A DNA stretch of 50,402 bases. Source: Prochlorococcus sp. AG-347-K16 (GTDB taxonomy: Bacteria > Cyanobacteriota > Cyanobacteriia > PCC-6307 > Cyanobiaceae). Below, one piece after another: positions 8,609 to 17,676 of this stretch. Location of the stretch: positions 1-50,402 of the forward strand of contig QCCD01000011.1 in assembly GCA_003281405.1 (NCBI GenBank), in the 5' to 3' direction. Position 1 is the stretch's first letter. Each line of letters opens with the position of its first letter. Made by a program: the position numbers and the translations under genes. Under the pieces are notes generated by a model. That model ran no database searches. It had not been told where the DNA came from and saw nothing but the letters and a program-made list of their open reading frames with translations.

Positions 8609-9517
8609 ATGAGCAAATATACCCGGTTAATTTTAAAAATAATTAATTTTTCGGCAATTCTTTTTTCAGGGCAAATGGTCTTAGCAAATGAAGCTATTAA
8701 AGTAGTTGAACAGAAGGGTGAAGGTAAAGATTGGATAGAAGAATTAAGAGAAGAAATAAAAGCTATTGAGCAGGAAAATAGAGGCAAAGATTGGATAGAG
8801 GAATTAAAGGAAGAGATAAGAGAAATAGACCAAGAAAATTACATCAAAGATGAAATAAAAGCTGAAGATCCAAGGAAAAATAAAGGTTCAGGTAAAAAGA
8901 TTTTTGAAGAAATTGGAACTGGTCTATCAGAAAAAGGAATTTATTTAGATTTTTTAAAAAATTCAAATAAAAAAAACACTTTTGGAATAAGAGTAAATTA
9001 CTTACCTGAAGATTTCTTTACTCATAAAGATATATATGTGGATGATACAAATGTGAAAGCAGAATATTTTGGAATTGGCATGTTATACCAGCGTTTTTTA
9101 TTTCCTAAAGAATCAAGATCTAATTTTTATTTACAAGCTAATGCAGATATTTCCACTTTTAAACTAAGCCATGATATCGATTTAACAAAAGAAACATATA
9201 CTCAAAACAATGTTCAATATACTTGTAGCGCTTGTGGAATTTTAACTATTCAAACCGATCCAGATAAAGTTCACATTATTCCAACTATTAGCCTTGGCTA
9301 TCAATATAAAATTAAACCTAATTTCAAAACAAATTTATCGATAGGTATTCAATATATAGATTTTGGAACATTAGAAAATTTTACAAACACAGAATACAAT
9401 CTTCCCTCTTATGTACAAACAAGAGTAGATGATTGGGTCCAGAAAAGTCAGAATAAAATTGATAATTATTCAGAATTTCAACCATCGATAAATATTGGTT
9501 TTAGCTATTCGTTTTAA
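8609..9517 (+). CDS. Predicted outer-membrane beta-barrel protein with N-terminal coiled-coil repeat
   Basis: 302 residues. The N-terminus has a basic start, a hydrophobic stretch and a likely signal-peptidase site near VLA-NEA at about residue 27. Residues 39-78 are two near-identical 20-residue repeats starting GKDWIEEL, charged and probably helical. From about residue 110 the chain alternates as in a beta-barrel and ends in IGFSYSF; a terminal Phe is typical of proteins inserted by the BAM complex. A CSAC pair near residue 209 could form a disulfide. The gene is divergent from the giant RTX gene with 53 bp between start codons, and it converges on the HlyD gene. A role in anchoring or releasing the giant protein is possible but inferred only from position. 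I do not recognise the family. Confidence 0.8.
   Translation: MSKYTRLILKIINFSAILFSGQMVLANEAIKVVEQKGEGKDWIEELREEIKAIEQENRGKDWIEELKEEIREIDQENYIKDEIKAEDPRKNKGSGKKIFEEIGTGLSEKGIYLDFLKNSNKKNTFGIRVNYLPEDFFTHKDIYVDDTNVKAEYFGIGMLYQRFLFPKESRSNFYLQANADISTFKLSHDIDLTKETYTQNNVQYTCSACGILTIQTDPDKVHIIPTISLGYQYKIKPNFKTNLSIGIQYIDFGTLENFTNTEYNLPSYVQTRVDDWVQKSQNKIDNYSEFQPSINIGFSYSF
8723..8842. repeat. Two 60-bp tandem repeats in the outer-membrane gene
   Basis: Imperfect direct repeats at 8723-8782 and 8783-8842 encode two 20-residue units that begin GKDWIEEL and end QEN plus one residue. Substitutions are conservative (R/K, A/E, E/D), so the repeat looks maintained and heptad-like rather than brand new. Confidence 0.85.
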
Positions 9518-9579
9518 ATAATTTTTAATTACTAGAAAAGTTTATTTATAAATTGAATGCTTGAAATTTTCTTATTAAA

Positions 9580-10743
9580 TTAAAGCTCTTGTATTGACTT
9601 TGTCTTATCATTAAAATTAGTAAATAGCAATTGAAGATAAGATACTTTTCTGAGTTTTATATTACCTTGTAAAGACATTCCTACTTTTAAATCTAATTGT
9701 TTCCCTTTTCTTAATTTTAGTTTTTGACTATTAAGATCAACCCTCGCTGGATAAACAAATTGATTCCTTTGTTCGCTTGGATCAGGTTCAAGAGCATCGG
9801 TGCCAATGCTCGTTATAGTTCCTTCTATGACTCCGAAATCTGTTGAGGGATATGAATCAATACTAATTTCCACGTCCATTCCCTCTTTTACAAATCCGAT
9901 ATCTGAACTTGGAATTTCTAAATATGCAATTAGATCTCCCATAGGAACAATTTTTACAATAGTTTCTGTCATCTGGGCTGAATATCCAGAGGCGACTGGT
10001 TTTAAATCAAAAATATAACCATCTACTGGCGAATTAATACTTTTTTTTCCTAAGTTAAGATTATTTTCTTCTAATCTTCCTTGCAATTCATTTAAAGAAT
10101 TTTTTAACTCTTGCATTTGTACTTCTTGAGATTTACTTTTGGTAGTCCAATCCATTTCATATTGAAGCAAGTCTGACTTTAGAGATTGCAACTTTGTTTT
10201 TTGATCAAGAAAGTTCAACTCAGACACGGCACCTTCATCCAGTAGAGTTTGATATCTATCACTAATATTCTGATAAATATCAATCTTATCTTTTAGGATA
10301 TTTTTATTCTCGTAGTATATTTCTTGAGTTTTTAATATTTGAGAATTTAATGACTCAATTTGTTGTCTTTTAATTTTTATTGAATTTTCTAAAGTAATAG
10401 ATAAATTGGAATTTGTATCACTTTCAATTCTCATTAAAACTTGATTTTCATCTACAAGATCACCTTCTTTAATTTCTATTTTTTCAATAACACCTGACAT
10501 AGGCATTTTAATTTCTTTTACTTTTCCAATTGGAATAATTTTTCCAGGTACGATTATTATTTCATCTGTTTTAGCTATAGCTAGCCAACCTATTCCAAGA
10601 AAACTTGTTAAGACAATTATTGAACTAGCAATTTTAAGTAATCTTTGATCACTATTAATAAATATATCTTTATCTAAATCTTGTCCTTCAGTTGAATAAA
10701 TAGAATCAAATTTATCTTTTAAATTTTTAAAAAGTTTATTCAA
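9580..10743 (-). CDS. HlyD-family membrane fusion protein (type I secretion adaptor)
   Basis: 387 residues. One transmembrane helix lies at about 36-55, followed by a lipoyl-like half (PMSGVIEKIEIKEGDLV, about 80-96), a long helical hairpin (about 105-230), and the second lipoyl half with a beta-barrel domain (about 240-350). This is the usual plan of periplasmic adaptors that link an inner-membrane ABC exporter to a TolC-type channel. The start is TTG at 10743, directly after the TAA of the exporter gene at 10744-10746; no in-frame ATG exists before the conserved region, so translation is probably coupled. It is the last gene of a four-gene operon. The likely substrate is the giant RTX protein. 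No TolC gene is in the window. Confidence 0.93.
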   Translation of the reverse strand: MNKLFKNLKDKFDSIYSTEGQDLDKDIFINSDQRLLKIASSIIVLTSFLGIGWLAIAKTDEIIIVPGKIIPIGKVKEIKMPMSGVIEKIEIKEGDLVDENQVLMRIESDTNSNLSITLENSIKIKRQQIESLNSQILKTQEIYYENKNILKDKIDIYQNISDRYQTLLDEGAVSELNFLDQKTKLQSLKSDLLQYEMDWTTKSKSQEVQMQELKNSLNELQGRLEENNLNLGKKSINSPVDGYIFDLKPVASGYSAQMTETIVKIVPMGDLIAYLEIPSSDIGFVKEGMDVEISIDSYPSTDFGVIEGTITSIGTDALEPDPSEQRNQFVYPARVDLNSQKLKLRKGKQLDLKVGMSLQGNIKLRKVSYLQLLFTNFNDKTKSIQEL

Positions 10744-13644
10744 TTATTTTTCCTCATTATTTAAAAGTGAATAATATAATAATTTATTTTTAAGAAGTGA
10801 TTCATGATCTCCTTGTTCAGATAAATAACCTTTTTCAAAAACAAGAATTTTATCTGAATTTATAATGTTAGATAATCTATGAGTAATCATTATTATTGTT
10901 GAATTATTAAATTTATTTAATAGATTTTTAATAAATATTTGTTCGGTTTCTATATCTAAAGCACTTGTTGCTTCATCTAAGATAATTATTTTTGGTTTTT
11001 TTAATAATGCTCTTACTAATGCTATTCTCTGACGTTGTCCCCCACTTAATGAACTTCCTTTCTCGGAAATTTTTGTATTGTACCCCAAAGGAAGTTCCAT
11101 GATAAATTCATGGGCACAACATGTTTTTGATGCTTCTACAATCTCCTTATCAGAAAAACTTTCATCACCAAAACATATATTATCTCTTATTGTTCCAGCG
11201 AAAAGTAAAGGATCTTGATTAACAATCCCTAATTGCCTTCTAATTGAACTTATCTCTACCTTTTGGACATCGTATTTATCAATTAAAACAGACCCCTCAT
11301 TTGGTACATAAAGCCTAGAAATTAATTTACAAAATGTACTTTTACCACTTCCACTTTTTCCTACAATTCCAACGAAAGAATTTTTATCAATTTTACAATT
11401 GATTTTATTCAGAGTTGTTTTGGAGTCGCCAATAAATTTAAACGACACATTATCAAATAAAATATCTCCCGCAATACTTGGTAGTTGAATTTTTCCTAAA
11501 TCTTTTGATTCATTTTCTTTTGGCGTATTAACAATATCTCCCAATCTTTCAAAACTAATTTTTATTTCCTGGTACTGCTGCCATATGGTGCTCAACCTTA
11601 AAATTGGTTGTGTTACATATCCAGAAATAATTCTAAATGCGATTAGTTGACCAAGAGTAAATTCTCCGTTTAAAACCATTATTGCTCCATACCATAAAAC
11701 TATTAATTGTGAAATTTTTTGCAGAGATTGAGTAAGTTGATTTAGTGAAACAGCTGTAATTGTTTTTTGGTAAGTACTCTTTATAAATTTGGAATAGTAA
11801 TTCTGCCATCTCCAGCGACTTGAGGTTTCTGCATTTTGTGTTTTTACCGTTTGAATACCAGAAAGCACTTCTACTAAATAACTTTGTGTATTTGCATTAT
11901 CAATAGCTGCTTTACGATATTGCTTTTTGAAAAGTGGAGATCCATAGTAAGTAATTAAAATCTGAATTGGGATAACACTTAAAGCTATTAATGTAAGCTT
12001 GCCGCTATATAAAAATAGTACGAAAATATAAACTAAAGAAAATGATGCATCTAAAAAAGTATTAATACCTTGACTAGTTAAAAAGTTTCTAATTTTTTCA
12101 AGTTCACTTACCCTATTAGATAATTCTCCTATGGATCTTTTGTCATAATATTCAAGAGGTAATCTAAATAAATGATCAATTATTTTAATTCCTAATTTTT
12201 GATCTATTCTATTTGTAGTTTCTGAAAGGATAAAAGATTTTATACTTGATAATACTGCTTCAATAACTGTAATTACTAATAGTGCGAATCCTAATACTTG
12301 TAGTGTATCTAGACTTCTTTGCGATATAACTTTATCAATTATTACTTGTATTAATAAGGGATTCGAAAGTACAAATATTTGGACAACTAATCCTGAAATT
12401 AAAATTTGGAATAAAGTATTTTTATATTCTTTTAAAATTGGGATAAACCAACTTATTGAAAATTTGTTTTCTTGAGTTAAACGATTTTTTGAAATATTTA
12501 TGATATTAATTTTCCCCTCATATATTTTTTCTAAATCATTTTTATCCAAAGTAATCAATCCATCTGGCGGGTAAATTAAAGTCAGTTTTTCTCTTTCTGC
12601 CTTAACTACCAAAGCCAAATCATTTTTATAAATAATTAATGAAGGTGTTTTGACAGTAAGCACTTGCGATTTAGTAAGTTCGCCATAAGAAACTTCTAAA
12701 CCTAGTCCATAAGCAATTTCCGCATAATTCATAAACGCATATTTCTTTTTATTTTTATCAAGAAACTCTAAATAATTAATTATTGGATCAGCTCGGTAAT
12801 TAATATCAATTAACTTGCTTAAAATCCTAAAACATTCAAGAACATTTTCTTTCTTATTCAAAAAATTTTTTTTAATTTTTATATCTTTATAATCCAATTC
12901 TTTTTTTGATTCATCTATAGATTCTTCGCTCACACTAGAAAACTTATCTAATTTAGGAATTTTATTTTTTTCAGTTTTTAATTGCATAAATTTATTATCA
13001 ATAATTACTAATTTTTTTAATTCTGAAAACTCCAAACCTAATATTTTCTCGAAAGCTATTTTTTCAAGGTAATCAAATTGACTTGATTTAGAAATTGAAT
13101 AAATTTCAAAATTTTTTGACTCAATCTTTTTATCCTGAATATCTTTCAAAATTTTCTCATCAACAAGCATTAAATTTTCTGAAAGATTATTAAGAAGTTG
13201 TTCTTTATCAAAATTATTATTAAATTCCTCTTTTAATAATTTCTGTAAAATAAAAATTTTCTCATTTTTGAATATTTGATTATTTATCCATTTACGAAAT
13301 TCATTATTTTCTTTCAATAAACTTAAAAATTTTTCCTTTTCAATAGATATTAACTGCAAGTCATTTGCGGCTATATAGTAAAAAGAATTTTTGAGTTCAT
13401 AAATCAATTCAGGAATAAATAACAAATCATTTTTAACATATTTGTATATATTTGTATTTTTTGTAGAATCTATTTTTATTTGTCTAATACTTCCAGATAA
13501 AATAATTGAAACTTTATTAATTGGGGTTTCTTTATTAAATATTTCTTCTCCCATTAAAAAATTCTCTAAAAAAATATCATTTTCAATTATTTGAACTATC
13601 TCTTTATTAAGATTTAAATTTTTTAAGTAACTATATTTGTCCAT
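10744..13644 (-). CDS. Type I secretion ABC exporter with cNMP-binding-like and degenerate C39 domains
   Basis: 966 residues, much longer than HlyB (about 700). Residues 1-130 look like a cyclic-nucleotide-binding fold (LSGSIRQIKI). A C39-peptidase-like domain follows at about 270-390, with no cysteine at the catalytic position, as in HlyB-type exporters that do not cleave a leader. The membrane domain spans about 400-690. The ATPase has Walker A GKSGSGKST near 761, signature LSGGQRQR near 865, Walker B IIILDEATSALD near 886 and an H-loop MITHR. It sits 3 bp after the parvulin-like gene and directly before HlyD. Established for the family: ATP-driven export of RTX proteins in one step. Whether the extra N-terminal domain binds a nucleotide is unknown. 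Confidence 0.93.
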   Translation of the reverse strand: MDKYSYLKNLNLNKEIVQIIENDIFLENFLMGEEIFNKETPINKVSIILSGSIRQIKIDSTKNTNIYKYVKNDLLFIPELIYELKNSFYYIAANDLQLISIEKEKFLSLLKENNEFRKWINNQIFKNEKIFILQKLLKEEFNNNFDKEQLLNNLSENLMLVDEKILKDIQDKKIESKNFEIYSISKSSQFDYLEKIAFEKILGLEFSELKKLVIIDNKFMQLKTEKNKIPKLDKFSSVSEESIDESKKELDYKDIKIKKNFLNKKENVLECFRILSKLIDINYRADPIINYLEFLDKNKKKYAFMNYAEIAYGLGLEVSYGELTKSQVLTVKTPSLIIYKNDLALVVKAEREKLTLIYPPDGLITLDKNDLEKIYEGKINIINISKNRLTQENKFSISWFIPILKEYKNTLFQILISGLVVQIFVLSNPLLIQVIIDKVISQRSLDTLQVLGFALLVITVIEAVLSSIKSFILSETTNRIDQKLGIKIIDHLFRLPLEYYDKRSIGELSNRVSELEKIRNFLTSQGINTFLDASFSLVYIFVLFLYSGKLTLIALSVIPIQILITYYGSPLFKKQYRKAAIDNANTQSYLVEVLSGIQTVKTQNAETSSRWRWQNYYSKFIKSTYQKTITAVSLNQLTQSLQKISQLIVLWYGAIMVLNGEFTLGQLIAFRIISGYVTQPILRLSTIWQQYQEIKISFERLGDIVNTPKENESKDLGKIQLPSIAGDILFDNVSFKFIGDSKTTLNKINCKIDKNSFVGIVGKSGSGKSTFCKLISRLYVPNEGSVLIDKYDVQKVEISSIRRQLGIVNQDPLLFAGTIRDNICFGDESFSDKEIVEASKTCCAHEFIMELPLGYNTKISEKGSSLSGGQRQRIALVRALLKKPKIIILDEATSALDIETEQIFIKNLLNKFNNSTIIMITHRLSNIINSDKILVFEKGYLSEQGDHESLLKNKLLYYSLLNNEEK

Positions 13645-13647
13645 AAA

Positions 13648-14385
13648 TCAAAAATTTAATTTATTATTCATAAAATTTAAATATTCATTTTTAAATTCAT
13701 TTTCTATTTCTTTTTCTAACAACTCTAAACATATTTGATTCTCATAATATTCACTATATATTGCTGGTTTATAATTTTCTCTTTGTATTAAATACCATTC
13801 ATTATTTATTTCTATTGGATCATTTATTGTTGAATCTTTTGAAGTTTTAAGAATTTCTGCGATTTCTGAATTTATATTTATCAAATTAACAGGACCAATA
13901 ATACCTAGCTTTTCTTTCTCCGATCCTGAGCTATGTTCTTTTGATAAATCATTAATGTTCGATTCCTTTGATTCAATTTGATAGTAAAACTCATAAATTT
14001 GACTTTTATTTTTGTTCCTTAAAAGCGAATAAAAATATTGATCATAGTGATAATCCTTTCTTATTTTGAAGATTTTCTCAGCTTGACTAGAAAATTTATC
14101 AAGAGATAATTTTTTCAGACTCGCCAATTTATATATTTCTTTGTTTAAATTATGGATAATAAATTCATTATCCTTTTTATTTTTTAATTGCTCCAAGTTA
14201 TATTTCAAGCATAATTCTTGTTTAGTTTGATTAATTTGAAGTTCATTTGGAATAACATTTTTTATCTTATCTGCTTTTAAAAGTTCTATAAATATAGTTT
14301 TAAAAAAACCTTTCTTTTCCAAATTTTGCAAATCAAATAAGGATATTTTTGTATCTAAAAATGGTAATTTACGATTTTCAGGCAT
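13648..14385 (-). CDS. Parvulin/SurA-like peptidyl-prolyl isomerase family protein
   Basis: 245 residues, Lys- and Glu-rich. The middle to C-terminal part resembles a divergent PpiC/parvulin domain: a segment GIIGPVNL, then ILKTSKDSTINDPIEINNEWYLIQ, the usual 'PI....G/W.L.....' ending of rotamase domains. The flanking helices match the SurA-like chaperone arrangement. There is no signal peptide, so it may act in the cytoplasm on the unfolded substrate before export. It overlaps the upstream 77-aa gene by 8 bp and precedes the ABC exporter by 3 bp, so it belongs to the same operon. Activity cannot be judged from sequence because catalytic residues of this family vary. Confidence 0.65.
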   Translation of the reverse strand: MPENRKLPFLDTKISLFDLQNLEKKGFFKTIFIELLKADKIKNVIPNELQINQTKQELCLKYNLEQLKNKKDNEFIIHNLNKEIYKLASLKKLSLDKFSSQAEKIFKIRKDYHYDQYFYSLLRNKNKSQIYEFYYQIESKESNINDLSKEHSSGSEKEKLGIIGPVNLININSEIAEILKTSKDSTINDPIEINNEWYLIQRENYKPAIYSEYYENQICLELLEKEIENEFKNEYLNFMNNKLNF

Positions 14386-14611
14386 TCTGAATTGGATCTA
14401 TTTTATCCAAAATCATTTTTAGATCTTGGACCATTTTATTTTTGCCAACAGCTATTAATTTAAGAGTATCTTCATACATCTTTGTTTGAGCATCTGCTGT
14501 TCTAAGACCCATTACTAGTTGCTTTGCTTCTTTAGGAAGATCATCAAGAAAATATTCTGAATCATCAAACTTTAGTTTTTGTTTATTTGCCCCATCAATT
14601 GTTTCTTCCAT
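14378..14611 (-). CDS. Small DUF6447-like protein, first gene of the secretion operon
   Basis: 77 residues, no membrane segment or signal. The layout, a short beta segment (KLKFDDSEYFLDDL), then 'PKEAKQLVMGLRTADAQ' and a C-terminal helix, matches my recollection of the DUF6447 family, small proteins of unknown function. It starts at ATG 14611 and its TGA overlaps the start of the parvulin-like gene by 8 bp. Being first in the operon it is presumably made at the highest level. A regulatory or substrate-binding role is only a guess. Confidence 0.7.
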   Translation of the reverse strand: MEETIDGANKQKLKFDDSEYFLDDLPKEAKQLVMGLRTADAQTKMYEDTLKLIAVGKNKMVQDLKMILDKIDPIQNA

Positions 14612-14920
14612 TGTTTTTTCTTTTAAGATACAAACTAGATTAATAGGAAACTATATTTTTGAGGAAATCTTGATGTCTTTTGTTAAATTAATTTTCAAAT
14701 AAGAGGCATTTAAAATAATAAACATATTCTCTAAGATTGGATTTTAATAATTGCCTTATCATAGCAACCCATTTTGGAGATTTTATTTCTGCAACAAAAA
14801 AAATACTTCTAAGAGCATTTTAGAGAGCAGAATCCCATAAACAAGCTTGGACAAGTAGTGACAAAAGTTATGTTATTACTAAACGCTTTCTGAAAACTAT
14901 TGGTATGACTTAAAATTAAG
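14612..14920. other. Intergenic region between secretion operon and tRNA
   Basis: 309 bp without a convincing gene. The longest plus-strand open stretch is 14824-14911 (28 codons, no start codon), too short to call. Because the secretion operon reads leftward from 14611, its promoter must lie here. Confidence 0.6.
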
Positions 14921-14993
14921 TGGAGCCATGCGGATTTGAACCGCAGACCCCCTGCATGCCATGCAGGTGCTCTACCAACTGAGCTATGGCCCC
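14921..14993 (-). tRNA. tRNA-Ala (anticodon GGC)
   Basis: 73 nt. The minus strand folds as a full cloverleaf: acceptor GGGGCCA paired with TGGCTCC, carrying the G3-U70 pair that marks alanine tRNAs; D-arm with AGTTGGTAGA; anticodon stem CCTGC/GCAGG around loop ATGGCAT, giving GGC; T-loop GTTCAAATC; discriminator A73. The 3' CCA is not encoded. It stands exactly between the secretion operon and the polysaccharide island, where tRNA genes often serve as integration points. Confidence 0.97.
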
Positions 14994-15349
14994 AAATACA
15001 AACATTATTTATCTTACTTAGAAGAGATTTTTTAAATGTTTATAATCCATATAGTACGATATTGGCTTTTATTAATCAATTGTTGATCTGAAAGGGAACT
15101 AAAAAGCAATTAGGATTTTTGAAATATATCTCATAACCCATTTTTTATTTCAATAATAGAGTTTCAGAAAAAAACATAAATATAAAATTTTGGAAATAAC
15201 ATTAAATATTTGATTTATTAGAAAATTTTGAGAACTTAATATGAAATTATAATTTTTAATTTATCCAAATTAATCTTTTTATATTTTTAAAATTAATGCT
15301 ATTTTTAATTTATTTTCTAAATATGAATCTATTAAAATATAAAACAAGT
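14994..15349. other. Gene-free A+T-rich spacer
   Basis: 356 bp between the tRNA and the oxygenase gene. I see no open frame, no tRNA-derived direct repeat and no convincing hairpin. The tRNA promoter must lie in its left part. Confidence 0.6.
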
Positions 15350-16213
15350 TTAAATAAAAATAGAACTCCTTTCAATGAAATTGATCATATATCTTTCCGG
15401 GTCTTCTCCGGAAAAGCTGGTTGATCTCCTATGAAAACCTGCTGTATTAGCAATAATTAATGTATTTTCAGGCACTTTAAAAGTTACTTTATTTTGCTCG
15501 ATATTCCTTTTTGAAATACCTATACTAGCCTCATTGTATCTCCATGATCCATTACGGAAACCAGCAATTAAAAAACAATTTAGGGGATTAGATTTTACTT
15601 CAGAAATGAAATTTTTTATTTGGCATGCATAATTAAATATGAAATTTTTCCAGCCAAACTTTTGAGAACCTGATATGAATTCAAATGGATAACTTTTTAC
15701 TGCATATGGATAATAAAAAAGCTTAAATGTTGGATGGAATGTATCTATATGAAAAATTTCATTTTGTTGTCCATCATTATCCCCTTTGAATTTTTCAAAA
15801 TAACAACCAATCCATGGGGAGATATGAGAAGATAATCTTTTTAATTTATTTGTGAATATTTTAAAATTAAAGGCTTTGTTATTTAAAAGAGATTTTACTT
15901 TTATTCCAAATCTTATTGAATTACCAAAATTTGATGAAGAGTTATCACTCATTTCTTTAGTAAAGAAATCTTTTAATTTTTCATGTTCTTTATTATCCAA
16001 ATAGCCTCTTATAACTACATAACCTTTAGAATCAAGTTCTTTAAGTAGGTTATAATTTGTTTTATCTCTATTAAAAATACAAAATATCAAATTAATATTT
16101 TTTCTTGCTTGATGAAGAATATTTGCTATTAAGTATATAAAAGGAAATAAAATAGGATGCCAAGTTTTTGGAGCATAAAAAACTTTGAAAATAAATTTTT
16201 TTATATTTTTCAT
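15350..16213 (-). CDS. Phytanoyl-CoA dioxygenase (PhyH)-like non-haem iron oxygenase
   Basis: 287 residues. The motif HIDTFHP near residue 145 supplies the H-x-D iron ligands, and NTAGFHRRS near 255 supplies the distal His, followed about a dozen residues later by an Arg (PERYMINF) that usually binds 2-oxoglutarate. An early 'LKELDSKGYVVIRGYLD' matches the usual PhyH opening. The first 45 residues are hydrophobic and basic and may attach it to the membrane. The family uses Fe(II), O2 and 2-oxoglutarate to hydroxylate small molecules or glycan and lipid groups. The substrate is unknown; the neighbourhood suggests a surface glycan or its lipid. Confidence 0.8.
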   Translation of the reverse strand: MKNIKKFIFKVFYAPKTWHPILFPFIYLIANILHQARKNINLIFCIFNRDKTNYNLLKELDSKGYVVIRGYLDNKEHEKLKDFFTKEMSDNSSSNFGNSIRFGIKVKSLLNNKAFNFKIFTNKLKRLSSHISPWIGCYFEKFKGDNDGQQNEIFHIDTFHPTFKLFYYPYAVKSYPFEFISGSQKFGWKNFIFNYACQIKNFISEVKSNPLNCFLIAGFRNGSWRYNEASIGISKRNIEQNKVTFKVPENTLIIANTAGFHRRSTSFSGEDPERYMINFIERSSIFI

Positions 16214-16401
16214 AGATTAATTTATAAAGGCTTATGATTTGATTTGTTTGAAAAAATTAAAAACCCCTTTAAACAATAATTCCAAGTTAAATCTAATTAT
16301 TTAACAAAATTATAAATTTTTTAAATCCTCATATATATTTCATTAATAAATCTTTAATTTATATTAAATCAATCTAGTTACAAAAAATTGTAAATAGTAA
16401 A

Positions 16402-17511
16402 CTAATTAAGATATTTATTAATTAGATTGGCATTTTTTGATGCACCAATTTCTGTCCAATGACCATTACATTTTAAAAAATAATCTTCATAGTTTTTTTT
16501 ATTTTCATTTTTATTAGTCAATTGAAATCCGTCAACGAAAATAAAGCTTTTATTATTTTTTGAGAAATCAATAAATTTTTTTTCCCATCTTGTTAATGGC
16601 CTAGGCCCATTAAAACTTGCAAGATTTTTGAAGTCGTTTATATCTGGAATTGATAAAACAATAAATCTCTTTACACCATTTTTCTTGGCAAGATTATATG
16701 TCTTTTTTATATAAAAAATTGCTGCATCTTGCCTATCTTTTGGTTGTTCATAAAAACGTGCTTTTTGAGTTGATTTTGTAATAATTTTATTTAATTTATA
16801 GTTTTTATATAAACGAACAATATTTAGTCTTATTGATTGAGATGCAAAAAATTTATTAAAGCCAGTTCTACCTAATTTATATCTCTTTCTGGCATTTTTG
16901 CTATAAAGAATTGGATATGCGTTTTTCTTATCTTTTACATCATAATAAGGTCTATATCTAGTCCCCATACTTGTAGAGTCATTATCAGTAAAATCATTAG
17001 CAGGCAAAAAACCAACAACTACAGTGTCATGAGGAAGATCATTAGAAAAATTTTTGTATATTAAGTAATATTGAAGAGGTCCAGTATTATATGCAGAGGC
17101 CAAATTAAAAACTTTTTTATTAGATGTATTCTGTAATGAATAATGAAAAGTATCTTCAAAATTAGAGCCGAGACCTTCCATAAAACTATCACCTAATAAG
17201 ATAATTGATTCATTAGAGAATTTATTACTATAATCTTCAACATCCCTAGCTCCAATGTTGTTAGAAATATATTTGACATCAAAACATGATTTTTTATGAA
17301 TTGATATTGAATTAGGCTTGTGCCATGCTCCCCATGCATCTTTTTCTGTTCTCCAACTTAGCCCCTGGTTTGATATGTGTTCAGGTTTAGTAACACCCAT
17401 TTCTGAATAAATATCATTTATAATTCCTGATTCGAGTGATATTTTTGAAACAAGTTCTATTCCTAAAAAGGTAAAAAGGAAAGAAAAAATTAATCCTCTA
17501 AACTTAATCAT
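16402..17511 (-). CDS. SGNH-hydrolase/AlgJ-like membrane-anchored esterase or acyltransferase
   Basis: 369 residues. An N-terminal transmembrane anchor (about 7-22) is followed by an extracytoplasmic domain with the block I motif LLGDSF near 105 (nucleophile Ser in GDS), an Asn-containing block (FLPANDFTDND near 165), and a C-terminal CNGHWTEIGA near 350 with the catalytic His. These fit SGNH proteins that add or remove acetyl groups on exported polysaccharides. It begins 3 bp after the stop of a 53-aa DUF5989 gene, with a truncated sxtJ just before that. This trio is commonly seen together, often with a carbamoyltransferase, which is absent here. Confidence 0.83.
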   Translation of the reverse strand: MIKFRGLIFSFLFTFLGIELVSKISLESGIINDIYSEMGVTKPEHISNQGLSWRTEKDAWGAWHKPNSISIHKKSCFDVKYISNNIGARDVEDYSNKFSNESIILLGDSFMEGLGSNFEDTFHYSLQNTSNKKVFNLASAYNTGPLQYYLIYKNFSNDLPHDTVVVGFLPANDFTDNDSTSMGTRYRPYYDVKDKKNAYPILYSKNARKRYKLGRTGFNKFFASQSIRLNIVRLYKNYKLNKIITKSTQKARFYEQPKDRQDAAIFYIKKTYNLAKKNGVKRFIVLSIPDINDFKNLASFNGPRPLTRWEKKFIDFSKNNKSFIFVDGFQLTNKNENKKNYEDYFLKCNGHWTEIGASKNANLINKYLN

Positions 17512-17514
17512 TTT

Positions 17515-17676
17515 TTAGAAAATTGTATAAATAAATGGCGCGATGACTGATCCCTGGGAGAAAATAATTAATGCTCCTAAAAATAGTAATGAGAGAATTA
17601 TAGGGGTAAGCCAGTATCTTTTTCTTATTTTTAGGAAATCCCAAATTTTTGAAAGTAATTTAATAAAGTCTTTCAT
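17515..17676 (-). CDS. DUF5989 family small membrane protein (53 aa)
   Basis: A short gene of 53 residues: start ATG at 17676, stop TAA at 17515-17517. It has an amphipathic basic N-terminus (IWDFLKIRKRYWL), a single transmembrane helix (about 24-40) and the hallmark ending QGSVIAPFIYTIF, very close to the DUF5989 consensus as I know it. Its start overlaps the stop of the sxtJ fragment (ATGA), and the SGNH gene follows 3 bp later. It probably works in the inner membrane with the SGNH enzyme. The function of the family is unknown. Confidence 0.88.
   Translation of the reverse strand: MKDFIKLLSKIWDFLKIRKRYWLTPIILSLLFLGALIIFSQGSVIAPFIYTIF

Noticed and set aside
9518-9579. Possible terminator between the convergent outer-membrane gene and hlyD
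   Set aside because: Only short imperfect A-T pairing is visible; no clear stem with a T-run.
14824-14911. Open stretch of 28 codons on the plus strand near the tRNA
   Set aside because: No start codon, short, no recognisable family; likely chance or an unreadable relic.
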